Shown here: piece by piece, positions 54,521 to 63,435 of the stretch
How positions within the stretch are numbered: the stretch's first letter is position 1
Layout: every line of letters starts with the position of its first letter
Assembly: GCA_022842725.1 (NCBI GenBank)
Contig: JALHOZ010000001.1
Span: 85,309 to 149,308, forward strand
Source: Saprospiraceae bacterium
Lineage (GTDB): Bacteria > Bacteroidota > Bacteroidia > Chitinophagales > Saprospiraceae
Direction: 5' to 3'
DNA: 64,000 nt
Notes under the pieces: generated by a model
What the model saw: only the letters and a program-made list of their open reading frames with translations
Databases searched by the model: none
What the model was told of the DNA's origin: nothing
Position numbers and translations under genes: made by a program

Positions 54521-55621
54521 TTATACCAAAACAGGCAGTGCTCCGTACTTCGAAATCAACATTTCATCAACAGAATCGGCCTTCTGTAACAGATTGCGCA
54601 GATATTTTAAAAAAAGATCTCCCTGCAAATATTGATCATATACCAAAAATGACAATAACACAAATTCATCCTTTATGGAAAAGGTCAGCGCTCCAAAATC
54701 GTCATTCTGACTCAGCAAGTACAGGTACATCGAAGCCAGATTTTCTCCCGGAATCTTACATAGGTAAGCTTCCGCGGAAATCAAACCAGTCTTTTCGTGA
54801 TAGGATATTTCTATCAATGCGCTCCCTTTGATCAGCATCCAGTGACTGGGTCCTTTTCTGGTTATTTCTATTTCATAACCCATACTCCGGATAACGTCTT
54901 CAATATATCTGTCTACTCCCTGAGGTTCATATTTTGGTGTGGAAGATATAAAATCTATATGCCCTCCGCAAACCGGACAATAATTTTGGGTGGTATTTTT
55001 TTCTGTTTCAGCGATCAGACTTTTACAGGACGGACATCGGGTTGATTTCAGGTTTTCAAGTTTATTACACTCGTCCAGAATGTTTTTCAACACTACCGTC
55101 GGTAAGGCAAATCCAATGTTTTGCCCATCCTGAATCGTAAAACTGTTGATGCCTATAATTTGCCCTTCTTCATCCAAAAGTGGTCCTCCGCTGTTGCCCG
55201 GATTTAATGCAGCATCATGCTGTATATAATACAACGAACTTCTCTGATCTCCAACATGCGATATGATTCCGGTAGTCGCCGAAAAAGGCAATCCGAATGG
55301 ATGTCCCATGGCAATGACGGTCATACCTTCTTCCAGATAATCAAAATTTTGTGGAAAATTCAGCCCGGAACTTTCAATGGCCTGCGGTTTTTTTAATAAT
55401 GCCAGATCGTTGGCTTTATCAATATATACTACCTCAGCAAGGTAAGGGGTGTCATTAGTTCCCCGGACTATCACTTTCTGATTTCCTGAAACCACATGTT
55501 CGTTGGTCACCAGAAAAGGATATCCACTCACAACAAATCCTGTACCTGTATAATAAGGTGTCGCAATCTGAATGATGGACTGCCGGCTTTCCCGGATGAT
55601 ATCTGTCATTTTTTTTATCAT
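54521..55621 (-). CDS. Cytoplasmic trypsin-like protease with zinc ribbon and YbjN/CesT-like domain
   Basis: 366 residues, no signal peptide. Residues about 15-180 form a DegP-like trypsin fold with a complete triad: His42 (TNEHVV), Asp72 (KANDLALL) and Ser144 (NPGNSGGPL). Residues 196-218 hold a zinc ribbon (CPSC, then CPVCGG). The last 135 residues (YIEDVIRSMGYEIEITRKGP... LLQKADSVDEMLISKYGA) look like a YbjN/type III secretion chaperone-like fold. It lacks a PDZ domain, unlike HtrA. The start overlaps the upstream stop (ATGA), so it is coupled to a second YbjN-like protein. Substrate unknown; perhaps a regulated intracellular protease. Confidence 0.8.
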   Translation of the reverse strand: MIKKMTDIIRESRQSIIQIATPYYTGTGFVVSGYPFLVTNEHVVSGNQKVIVRGTNDTPYLAEVVYIDKANDLALLKKPQAIESSGLNFPQNFDYLEEGMTVIAMGHPFGLPFSATTGIISHVGDQRSSLYYIQHDAALNPGNSGGPLLDEEGQIIGINSFTIQDGQNIGFALPTVVLKNILDECNKLENLKSTRCPSCKSLIAETEKNTTQNYCPVCGGHIDFISSTPKYEPQGVDRYIEDVIRSMGYEIEITRKGPSHWMLIKGSALIEISYHEKTGLISAEAYLCKIPGENLASMYLYLLSQNDDFGALTFSIKDEFVLLSFLVYDQYLQGDLFLKYLRNLLQKADSVDEMLISKYGALPVLV

Positions 55622-56934
55622 TCTTTGCTGAGTGTTTCTTTAAGCATCAAAAGAAAACTATGTCTGAAAGTCAGTTGAGTGGTACCGTCTATCAAAGAAA
55701 TCTCCGGAGAAAAAACAAGAGAATCAGGATTTTCATGGGTTTTAATGTGTTGCAGGGTTTTGCCTATTTGACGAACCACTATTTTATCTTCTTTTATAAA
55801 CGGGCATTCAAATCCTAAGGAAGTAAAATACGAATATTCGGTAACTTCATAATAAATGTGCAACAACTTTTTATAAGGCAAAGGAAGGCTCATAGAAAAT
55901 AAAGAAAAGCCAATCATATAATCACACATATATTTGTGTACTAAATAATATCCGTTTTCATAAAACCACTCCAGATCGGACCATTGAGCTTCAATGACTT
56001 CAAGCAGTCCTCTGCTTCCTACCGGCAAATCCATTCCGAAAGTGGATCGGGTTTCATACATTTCCGAAAAAAAGGCAGACTTGTCCATATCATCCATTTT
56101 GCTGAAATTCTGAATAAGTAAACGAATTTTAATATCCGGATCCATGGCCATTTCATTAAAATATTGGGAATGACATTGTTCGATACACTTCATGAGTTTT
56201 CCTTCAGGTTTGACCAGATAATCCAGACTGTAACCTGTGGCCAGAATAAGGTACATATAACTTGCCTTGTAGGACAAAAATTCTTGCGGAGGATTTTTGA
56301 TCAGGTTCTGAACTTCGTCTCTTTTTTCTGCAAAAAATCTGAATTTTGATTCCTTGATATGCTCGGGAAGGGGAATGATATGTTGATTTTGTAGCGGCTT
56401 CAGGTATGAAAAATCAGCTATCAGAATGTCGTCCAGTTTGTCTGCCCTTATGGCCAGTTCTCTGAGTGCTTCCAACATTTTATGGGGAGACGCTTCTTCC
56501 ATAAAATTGTCAAAAACGATGATAATTTCGTTCTGATTATTGACAGCATAGCGGCTGTACAACATGTGGTAATTTTCTTCGAGCAATATCCTCATCCAAC
56601 CAACGTCGGGAGATTCAAAACCGGCAATTCTTGCTTTGGCCCATACGTGAAGTGCCGAAACTTCTCCGGATACAAGTTTAGATCCCTGATACAAGGTAAA
56701 TTGTATGACTCCGTTTGATTTTGTCCATAAAACATTCTGTGATGAAAAATCTTTCAGAAAACCCAGCAGAGCCTCAAAACTATCAAGATATTTTTCAGAA
56801 ACAAAATGTTTTACAGCAAGGTCCCAATATTCAACCTGAACCGGTGATTTATAACCGTCACAAAACCTTCCAAATTGTATATTTGGTGATGGTCTGTGTT
56901 GTTTTTTGGGTAAAATCCTCGAAAAAAGGTCCAT
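55618..56934 (-). CDS. YbjN-like partner protein of the protease
   Basis: 438 residues from ATG at 56934; an in-frame TTG at 56967 lies inside the -7 element, so it is rejected. The N-terminal 190 residues include GWMRILLEENYHMLYSRY, EIIIVFDNFMEEASPHKM and LEALRELAIRADKLDDIL, a YbjN/CesT-like pattern similar to the tail of the downstream protease. The rest (about 200-438) is helix-rich and not recognised. No TM segment. Cotranslated with the protease (ATGA overlap), it may bind the protease's YbjN domain or present clients. The family name is an inference from pattern. Confidence 0.6.
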   Translation of the reverse strand: MDLFSRILPKKQHRPSPNIQFGRFCDGYKSPVQVEYWDLAVKHFVSEKYLDSFEALLGFLKDFSSQNVLWTKSNGVIQFTLYQGSKLVSGEVSALHVWAKARIAGFESPDVGWMRILLEENYHMLYSRYAVNNQNEIIIVFDNFMEEASPHKMLEALRELAIRADKLDDILIADFSYLKPLQNQHIIPLPEHIKESKFRFFAEKRDEVQNLIKNPPQEFLSYKASYMYLILATGYSLDYLVKPEGKLMKCIEQCHSQYFNEMAMDPDIKIRLLIQNFSKMDDMDKSAFFSEMYETRSTFGMDLPVGSRGLLEVIEAQWSDLEWFYENGYYLVHKYMCDYMIGFSLFSMSLPLPYKKLLHIYYEVTEYSYFTSLGFECPFIKEDKIVVRQIGKTLQHIKTHENPDSLVFSPEISLIDGTTQLTFRHSFLLMLKETLSKE

Positions 56935-56964
56935 AAATATTTGCGAAAGGGCTTTTGTAAAGGA

Positions 56965-56972
56965 CAAAAATA
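56965..56972 (-). promoter_or_regulatory. -7 element of the YbjN-protease operon
   Basis: TATTTTTG on the minus strand fits TAnnTTTG; predicted transcript start near 56958, leader of about 24 nt to the ATG at 56934. It decides the start against the upstream TTG. Confidence 0.55.
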
Positions 56973-57320
56973 CGAATCAAATTGATAAAGTCATCCGGGT
57001 ATGTCAATATTGTTGTCTGAAATGACCCCGAAGATTTCTGTACCATTTTTATTAAGCTATCCGAATGGTTGCATTTACTGAAGGATTAAGTTATTTATTT
57101 ATTCTTTCAGCCAAAGTGATATGATAAAATCCGATCAAATCAGATTTGGTATAAAATTTGTCATACCGAATTTAATTTTTACCTGACACATGTTGCGGTC
57201 AATTTGAGCCTTACGGGGAAAAGTATACCTAAAACATGAGATTTTGCGTTATTTTTTGTTAAAAAAGCATCTTTTTGCAATTTATTATATTAAATTTTTC
57301 TTATTTATCTGTAAGCTATA

Positions 57321-57328
57321 TATATTTG
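57321..57328 (+). promoter_or_regulatory. -7 element of the 57.4-kb gene
   Basis: TATATTTG is a perfect consensus match, giving a leader of about 18 nt to ATG 57353. The rest of the 57.0-57.3 kb divergent gap is AT-rich and holds no gene that I can support. Confidence 0.6.
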
Positions 57329-57352
57329 TCACTTCAACGTCTTAATGATAAC

Positions 57353-57847
57353 ATGTTTACGTCCAGGTTTATACTAACAATTTTTCTGAGCTTTTATATT
57401 TTTTCCCTTTTGGGTCAGAATACCAAAGCTGTATATGCGCCTGCAAGGGTATTTGTTATCGGTGAAGAAGAAAAAAGGTACGAAACGATTTTGCAACAAT
57501 ATTCACTGATGTTGTTTCAGGTTTGTGACAATTCTATGGATGAAGCCTACGATCACTGGAACAATATGCTCAGAGATATGGAGTCTTTTGCCAAGACACA
57601 AAACTTTGATCTCAAAGGGATCAAAATCTGGATGAACGTGTTTTGGAAAAGTGACGGAAGAATAGATTATATTGTCTACCATCCCAAGCCCAATTCACGA
57701 AATATGAATTATCAGGAGCTCACTCAGTTTTTTACTGCATTCCAGCAACAATACCAACTTCCACTCAAAGCGACGAAAAACTTTTCCCACTACGGAAGTG
57801 CTTCATTTCCGATATTCAACAAAGCGCACCTGATTCAGGAAAAGTAA
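57353..57847 (+). CDS. Exported hypothetical protein
   Basis: 164 residues from ATG at 57353, supported by a signal peptide (MFTSRFILTIFLSFYIFSLLGQ) and a -7 element 18 nt before the transcript start; a TTG 26 codons upstream is rejected. The mature part has a helical segment (YSLMLFQVCDNSMDEAYDHW) and a beta-alpha pattern IKIWMNVFWKSDGRIDYIVYHPKPNSR that vaguely recalls a TonB C-terminal-like fold, but I cannot assign a family. It stands alone, with 266 nt of featureless AT-rich DNA downstream. Confidence 0.65.
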   Translation: MFTSRFILTIFLSFYIFSLLGQNTKAVYAPARVFVIGEEEKRYETILQQYSLMLFQVCDNSMDEAYDHWNNMLRDMESFAKTQNFDLKGIKIWMNVFWKSDGRIDYIVYHPKPNSRNMNYQELTQFFTAFQQQYQLPLKATKNFSHYGSASFPIFNKAHLIQEK

Positions 57848-58113
57848 ATTGGCAGGTCTATAAATTAGTCAATAGAGTTTATTCAATTTTTTGCTTTTCT
57901 TTTATTGGATATCATACGTCATAGCTTTATCTTTCTACCAATTTTTTATTAAAAAAGATTTTTATTCTCTCAATTTTTATAACCTTTGCAGACTGGAGGT
58001 CAATTGTAAGCACTTGCTAATTTTTCAATACTTCTAAATTAATGAAATTTTATGTAAGATTTAAGCTTATGATTTTTAATCACAAGTAAATATAATTAAA
58101 TCATACGTGGTAA

Positions 58114-59667
58114 ATGATTAACCTAATAGTTCGATATAAAGAAAATTTTATCTTCATTTTAATTTTACTCATCTGGCTTTTATTGAGAATAGGATTTTTA
58201 AATGTCGCATTCTACTGGGACGAAGCGTGGGTTTATGCTCCGGCTATTCGCATGATGGCGGAGTCTGGTCCTTCCATATTGCCTGATGCCATACCTGAAT
58301 TTTATTCAAGGGGTCATCCATTACTTTTTCACTTTTTAGGAGGGCTTTGGTTGCGTGTTTTTGGTGACACTTATATCTCCTTTCATTCTTTTGCTTTGAC
58401 TATATCAACCTTATTTTTGATATTGGTTTATGATACTGTCAGGAAGTGGAGTAATGTTTCAGTGGCTATTGGTACAGTTTCACTTTTGGCTTTTAGCAAA
58501 TTGTTTTTTGCTGAGGCAGGTAACGTACTCCCGGAAGTTTTGGTAGCACTTTTTGGAATTTTAGGTATTCGCTTTTTTCTTGAAAAAAAGTATGTTTATT
58601 ATTTTTTATTTGCCGGTTTGATGATTTGGACTAAAGAAAGTGGAATAGTTATCCCAGCTTCATTAATGCTTGCTTTTTTTATAGAAAAAATCTTTTTTAA
58701 AAAATCTTTCGCCCTTAAAGAAGATGCTTTAAAGGCCGGTGTTATTTGTAGTCCGCTCATTTTTTTTATTTTATTTTTAGGAATCCAATATGTTTACAAA
58801 GGATGGTTTCTTTTTCCTGAGCATACAGGAATGATTGAATTCAATGTAACAACTTTAATGGAAAAATTGAAAGGAATACTTTTATATCTGACAGCAGAAG
58901 ATAAAAGAAATTGGATCACTGCTCTTTTAGGTCTTTCGATTTTGGCCGGACAAAAGTTCAATGAAAAAATCACCATACAATTGGTGACATTTGTTGTTGG
59001 AATACTTGCTTTAATGATGTATGACCAAAATACTAAATTTCTTTGCCTGTTAGGCTTTGTATTGTTGGTTTTATCGGTAATAAAAATGTTTAGTCAGTAC
59101 TTCAAAACTGAACTTGTCACTGAAAAAAATCTTTTCATCACGCTTTTTTCATTTCTTTTCACTTACATCATTTTTTCGATTCTCAATTTTTTTACTGTCA
59201 GATATTTGATCACCATTTTGCCAGTTTTCTTCTTTCTGGTAGCTTTTGTTTTTTTTCATTCATTAAAAAATTATACATTTGGATATCAAATCGCCATAAC
59301 ATTATTACTGATTATTCTGATTCCATTAAATTTCAACAGGAATGTTTTGTTTTCTATGGCCAGTCAAGTTGATTATATTGAATTACAACATAAAATGGTA
59401 AATGAATTGGAATCAAATCATCTTTATCAGGTGCCGATAGGAGTTCCGGATTTTGTAAACAGGAGGATACTTGAAGATAAGTATATTGGATTTCTTTCTT
59501 CAGATTCGGTTTTTACAAAAGTAGATTGGGATGTTCATGGAAAGGATTACATCGTCATAAATAGTTTTGATGCATATCCGGAAATATTAAAGAGTGATAA
59601 ATATTCAAAAATAAAGAGATGGGAAGAAGGCCGGATTTGGCTTGAAATTTGGAAAAAAGTTCAATAA
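58114..59667 (+). CDS. GT-C membrane glycosyltransferase (GT39/ArnT-like)
   Basis: 517 residues with about 11-12 TM segments. The first extracytoplasmic loop has AFYWDEAWVYAPAIRMM, the DE-containing metal/donor motif of GT-C enzymes (PMT_2/ArnT/GT39), and the next loop has a FYSRGHPLLFHFLGG segment. Such enzymes use polyprenyl-phosphate sugars to modify proteins, lipid A or glycans on the outer face of the inner membrane. The next gene is a second GT-C-like protein 20 nt downstream. Donor and acceptor are unknown. Confidence 0.8.
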   Translation: MINLIVRYKENFIFILILLIWLLLRIGFLNVAFYWDEAWVYAPAIRMMAESGPSILPDAIPEFYSRGHPLLFHFLGGLWLRVFGDTYISFHSFALTISTLFLILVYDTVRKWSNVSVAIGTVSLLAFSKLFFAEAGNVLPEVLVALFGILGIRFFLEKKYVYYFLFAGLMIWTKESGIVIPASLMLAFFIEKIFFKKSFALKEDALKAGVICSPLIFFILFLGIQYVYKGWFLFPEHTGMIEFNVTTLMEKLKGILLYLTAEDKRNWITALLGLSILAGQKFNEKITIQLVTFVVGILALMMYDQNTKFLCLLGFVLLVLSVIKMFSQYFKTELVTEKNLFITLFSFLFTYIIFSILNFFTVRYLITILPVFFFLVAFVFFHSLKNYTFGYQIAITLLLIILIPLNFNRNVLFSMASQVDYIELQHKMVNELESNHLYQVPIGVPDFVNRRILEDKYIGFLSSDSVFTKVDWDVHGKDYIVINSFDAYPEILKSDKYSKIKRWEEGRIWLEIWKKVQ

Positions 59668-59687
59668 AACATGAAAGATTTATAAGT

Positions 59688-61853
59688 ATGTCAATACAAA
59701 AATTTACATCTTTTGAAAAAGTTGTTGCTTCTTTTATTATACTGTCTGTTATCTTAGTTAAGTGGTCGGAATATTTCGTTTCGCCATCAAAATTACTTCC
59801 CTCAGGGGGCGATGGCATGAAAAACTATTTCACCTTTCTCTATCACGTCAAACACGATTCAACCTATTGGAAGTTTGAAGGAATGAACTATCCTTTCGGA
59901 GAAAATATAGTTTTTACTGACAACCAACCTTTATGGGTGGTTATTACAAAATGGATTCATTCTGTGGTCGGTTTGTCAGACGGAGCATTGATCGGATTTC
60001 ACAATTGGGCCATCTTTATTGGATTGGCACTCGGAAGTCTTGGGATATTTTTTGTGCTGAGAAAACTTCAAACAGGAACTGTTTTTGCACTTTTTTGTAC
60101 TGTAGGACTTATGTTTTTACAACCCCAGCTCGACAGAATGCAAAGCCATTATTCAATGGTTTATCCCTTTTTACCATGGGTGTTTTATGGCTGGCTCCAC
60201 ATCTGGGAAAACCATAAAATAAAACCACATTCTCTGGCTATATCTTTATTGGTCCTTATCGGAGGTTTGCTCCACATGTACCATTTTCTGACCATGGCGG
60301 TTTGTATCGGACTTGCAGGAATTTTGTATCTGCTACAAAACCGAAACATCAATGGTTTCAAAACCCTGGCGACAATGTGGGGTATTCAGATCATCTTTCC
60401 TTTTACGATATTATTTCTCATTTCTAATTTTATATTGCCGGTATCGGATCGTCCTTTTAAAGTTTGGGGATTTTTTTCCTATCATTCTTATTGGGAAGGT
60501 CTGTTTTTCAGCTACAAACTTCCTTTATTTCAATATATCAACGAACATATCACCAAAATCAGGACGATAGATCACATCGAAGGTGTCAACTACATTGGTT
60601 GGGTGTCAGCAGCATTTGTTTTGTTGTCTTTTCCTGTACTTGTTTTCAAAGTTTTCAGGTTGGTGAAAAACAAAAACTTTAGTTTTACTCCAAGAACCAA
60701 TCTGGCGTTCATATTTGTTTTTTCAGCCTTGATTTCTTTCGGATTGCCATTTACCATCAAAGGTTTGGGTTGGTTGCTCGACTATACCGGCCCTTTTCAG
60801 CAATTCCGATCCATTGGCAGAATCAGTTGGATCAGTTTTTATGCCATCAATTTTATTTCCCTTTCCTGGTTGTACGAAAAAATATCAGCCTGGAAACATA
60901 AAATTCCGGCTTATCTGACTTTGGTTATCATTGGAACCATCGTCCTTTATGAAGGATATTACACCATTCCGTTGAATCAGAATCCACCGGAATTACAAGG
61001 AGCATTTACAGAAAAACTAAGAAATATTCCGATAGACACAAAAAAATATCAGGCCTTACTTCCGGATCCATATTTACATGTTGGATCAGAATGTTTTAGC
61101 TATGGATCTTCCGGTGGAAATCAGGATCAGGCTTTTGAAGTAGGCTATAAGTTAGGTTTGCCATCCATGGCAAGTGTAATGAGCCGGACTTCTCTTCATC
61201 AATCAGTGATGCTCAATCAATTGGTTTGCAAACCTTATGATGTTCCCGATATTATTTTGTTTTTAAAGAAAAGGGACAACCGTCCTATATTGGTATTGGA
61301 AAGTACCCTTGATTTGTGGCATCGAAACAGTTCTCTCAGCCATTGGACAAAAAACACCAAAATTGTTTACGAAGGACAGGGTTTCAGACTTCGTGAGCTG
61401 CCCCTGAAACATTTTGATACCATTGTGGCAGCGTTCACAGATTCTCTGACAACGATTCAAACAGACACCCTCGGTAATATACCTTTAGTATTTGACCATT
61501 CCCAAAAAGACAAAACATGGGGCCATGAAGTTGTTTTACAAATTGATGAAAAAACCAAAGGAGACAACCTCTTTTTGATGGAAGTCATTTGCCGGGAAAA
61601 TACGGATGTTAATGCAATGTTTGAATGTTGGTTATATGCAGATGGACCAAAACATGTTGATCGGGTTTCATTTAGTATTAATAACCATATAAAAAGAATA
61701 AAAAACGGTAAACTGTATATTGAAGTACCCTTACACATTACTTCTGCTATCAAAAAAATATCAATCAGATTATCGAAAGATCGTCAGAAAAAAAATGAAA
61801 TGCTTCCTTATGAAAATGCCCGATTGATTAAAGTGAAATTAAAAGAGAAATAA
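59688..61853 (+). CDS. Multi-TM GT-C-like membrane protein
   Basis: 721 residues from ATG at 59688, which follows the previous stop by 20 nt; an in-frame TTG at 59649 would overlap that gene. About 12 TM segments occupy residues 10-440, with GGDGMKNYFTFLYHVKHDS in the first outside loop, a pattern seen in GT-C-like proteins of Bacteroidota (often annotated only as membrane proteins). A C-terminal soluble beta-rich region of about 270 residues follows. Probably acts with its neighbour in cell-surface glycosylation, but no catalytic assignment is secure. Confidence 0.6.
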   Translation: MSIQKFTSFEKVVASFIILSVILVKWSEYFVSPSKLLPSGGDGMKNYFTFLYHVKHDSTYWKFEGMNYPFGENIVFTDNQPLWVVITKWIHSVVGLSDGALIGFHNWAIFIGLALGSLGIFFVLRKLQTGTVFALFCTVGLMFLQPQLDRMQSHYSMVYPFLPWVFYGWLHIWENHKIKPHSLAISLLVLIGGLLHMYHFLTMAVCIGLAGILYLLQNRNINGFKTLATMWGIQIIFPFTILFLISNFILPVSDRPFKVWGFFSYHSYWEGLFFSYKLPLFQYINEHITKIRTIDHIEGVNYIGWVSAAFVLLSFPVLVFKVFRLVKNKNFSFTPRTNLAFIFVFSALISFGLPFTIKGLGWLLDYTGPFQQFRSIGRISWISFYAINFISLSWLYEKISAWKHKIPAYLTLVIIGTIVLYEGYYTIPLNQNPPELQGAFTEKLRNIPIDTKKYQALLPDPYLHVGSECFSYGSSGGNQDQAFEVGYKLGLPSMASVMSRTSLHQSVMLNQLVCKPYDVPDIILFLKKRDNRPILVLESTLDLWHRNSSLSHWTKNTKIVYEGQGFRLRELPLKHFDTIVAAFTDSLTTIQTDTLGNIPLVFDHSQKDKTWGHEVVLQIDEKTKGDNLFLMEVICRENTDVNAMFECWLYADGPKHVDRVSFSINNHIKRIKNGKLYIEVPLHITSAIKKISIRLSKDRQKKNEMLPYENARLIKVKLKEK

Positions 61854-61884
61854 TTGAACCCCGGCAATTGTTTTATCTTGTGAT

Positions 61885-62586
61885 TCAATATCTCCAAACG
61901 AGTCCGATAAAATTGCCCAATTCTTTTAACAGAACCCACGCATTAAATCTGGTAAATTCTACATCAGATCTAAGACTGACAGTAACAGGAGTAATACAGA
62001 CATTTTTTTGATTTGCGGAAAGCAAAAATTCAAGATCAATCAGAAAACGATCGGTTTTACATGCTAATAATATATCTTTTGACTCCTTGTCGAATGCTTT
62101 CAAACCACACTGTGTATCATTGGAAGGCAATTTCAGCAATAAATGATTAAGTTTTTTTAAAAGTTTACTGAGAAAAGTTCTGAAATCAGAAATGTCTTCA
62201 TAATACCTTTCGTCCCGGGTACCCATCGTAATTCCTCCTTGTAAGATATTATTATGTAAAACAGCCACCATGGAATCAGGGGTGTAAGGAAAATCATAGT
62301 CAGTAAAAAGGTAAGTATCCGCATGTACATAGGCGGCAGCACGCTTTAAGGCTGCACCTTTACCTTGATTTTTGTCTGATGATACATAGGTAAACAATCC
62401 GCCCAGGTTGTTTCGAAGGTTTTGTACACCTTCCTGCATATTATTAGTGCTACCATCATTGGACAATACTAAAGGTATCTTTCTTCCGAAAAGAAGACAA
62501 AACGTGTGGTACTGATTCAATAGGGTGACTTCCCATCCGGATGGCGGGTTGTACACCGGTATCAACAAAACCACAGAACTGTTCAT
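61885..62586 (-). CDS. GT2-family glycosyltransferase (polyprenyl-phosphate type)
   Basis: 233 residues, GT-A fold. LIPVYNPPSGWEVTLLNQY starts the fold; LSNDGSTNN and the metal-binding DYDFPYTPDS near residue 97, plus DTQCGLKAFDKE and the helical C terminus, fit dolichyl/polyprenyl-phosphate mannosyl- or glucosyltransferase-like proteins. No TM segments are seen, unlike many DPM1-type enzymes with C-terminal anchors. It converges with the GT-C gene (31-nt gap), and the pair could provide a lipid-linked donor and its user; this is inferred from families. Confidence 0.8.
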   Translation of the reverse strand: MNSSVVLLIPVYNPPSGWEVTLLNQYHTFCLLFGRKIPLVLSNDGSTNNMQEGVQNLRNNLGGLFTYVSSDKNQGKGAALKRAAAYVHADTYLFTDYDFPYTPDSMVAVLHNNILQGGITMGTRDERYYEDISDFRTFLSKLLKKLNHLLLKLPSNDTQCGLKAFDKESKDILLACKTDRFLIDLEFLLSANQKNVCITPVTVSLRSDVEFTRFNAWVLLKELGNFIGLVWRY

Positions 62587-62771
62587 AAAAAAAATGTGTG
62601 GGCCAAAGATACAATTTCTATACTCTTATATAAAACACGGTGTGCACAGTGTCGTTTAAAAATGAAGAAGGAAACAATTTTTTTAAGATTTCGGGATTAA
62701 ACCTGTTATAAAATTATAAAGGTTTTCAATATGACAAAAATCAGTCAAATTTAGATAACAAGATGGCTTCA

Positions 62772-62778
62772 TACGTTG
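62772..62778 (+). promoter_or_regulatory. -7-like element inside the longer 62.8-kb ORF
   Basis: TACGTTG (TAnnTTG) predicts a transcript start near 62785 and a leader of about 17 nt to ATG 62802, favouring that start over ATG 62763. Confidence 0.35.
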
Positions 62779-62801
62779 TTTATGATGTAAATAAACCATT
62801 T

Positions 62802-63131
62802 ATGAAACGATTTTTTATCATTTTTCCGATTTTCCTTTTTGTCTTTTTTGGTATCAATATGCCGAAAACTTTTGCTCAGAAAGCTACCTCAAAACAGGAA
62901 ACACCCAAAAATAATGTCAAAAAAGTAGAACTTACCATATCAGGGATGACTTGTCAGAAAGGTTGTGCTGACGGGATTGACAAAAAACTGAACATGACGT
63001 ATGGCATTGTACGAAGTAAAACAAATTTTGAAAAAGGTAAAAGTGTGGTCTCTTATGATCCTTCCCTTATTACAGTGGCGGAGATAATAAAAGTCATCAA
63101 AGAAAAGGGATACGAGGCCAAACAGCGGTAA
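62802..63131 (+). CDS. Exported heavy-metal-associated (HMA) domain protein
   Basis: 109 residues from ATG at 62802; the in-frame ATG at 62763 would add 13 residues before a good signal peptide (MKRFFIIFPIFLFVFF, ending FAQ). The HMA fold is shown by VKKVELTISGMTCQKGCADGI, a strand of the form KSVVSYDPSL and a final helix. The metal motif is MTCxxxC rather than the classical GMTCxxC, a spacing known in some Bacteroidota periplasmic HMA proteins. It may bind copper or another soft metal in the periplasm. It stands alone. Confidence 0.75.
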   Translation: MKRFFIIFPIFLFVFFGINMPKTFAQKATSKQETPKNNVKKVELTISGMTCQKGCADGIDKKLNMTYGIVRSKTNFEKGKSVVSYDPSLITVAEIIKVIKEKGYEAKQR

Positions 63132-63435
63132 ATGCTGATTTCCTGAAAGTTATGTTTATATTATTCTTGTTATGTGGTTTGCAAGGGGATAACATAAATA
63201 TTGTATCATACCAGGTTGGGCTGTCATTACAAAAGGTTATTTGTTTTTTATAAACCTCCGTTTTTGTGTTTATAAATGCGAATTTTTTGAAAAAGTACTA
63301 AAGTGATATGTTAATTTGTTTTGAAATTAAATCGTTTGAGCTTTAATGACTAATTTTGCGGAATTTTAAAAAATAATGCATTCCTGACAATACGAAATTC
63401 ATTATCAATCGTTTAGTTAAAAAACATACATCTTT
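63132..63435. other. Intergenic region with inverted repeat and lpxD promoter
   Basis: 304 nt. TTTATAAAC (63247-63255) and GTTTATAAA (63268-63276) form a 9-bp perfect inverted repeat with a 12-nt spacer, perhaps a terminator of the HMA gene or an operator. TAATTTTG at 63351-63358 is a perfect -7 match with TTTG at 63335-63338, a short spacing. The leader to the lpxD-like ATG would be about 70 nt. Confidence 0.45.
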
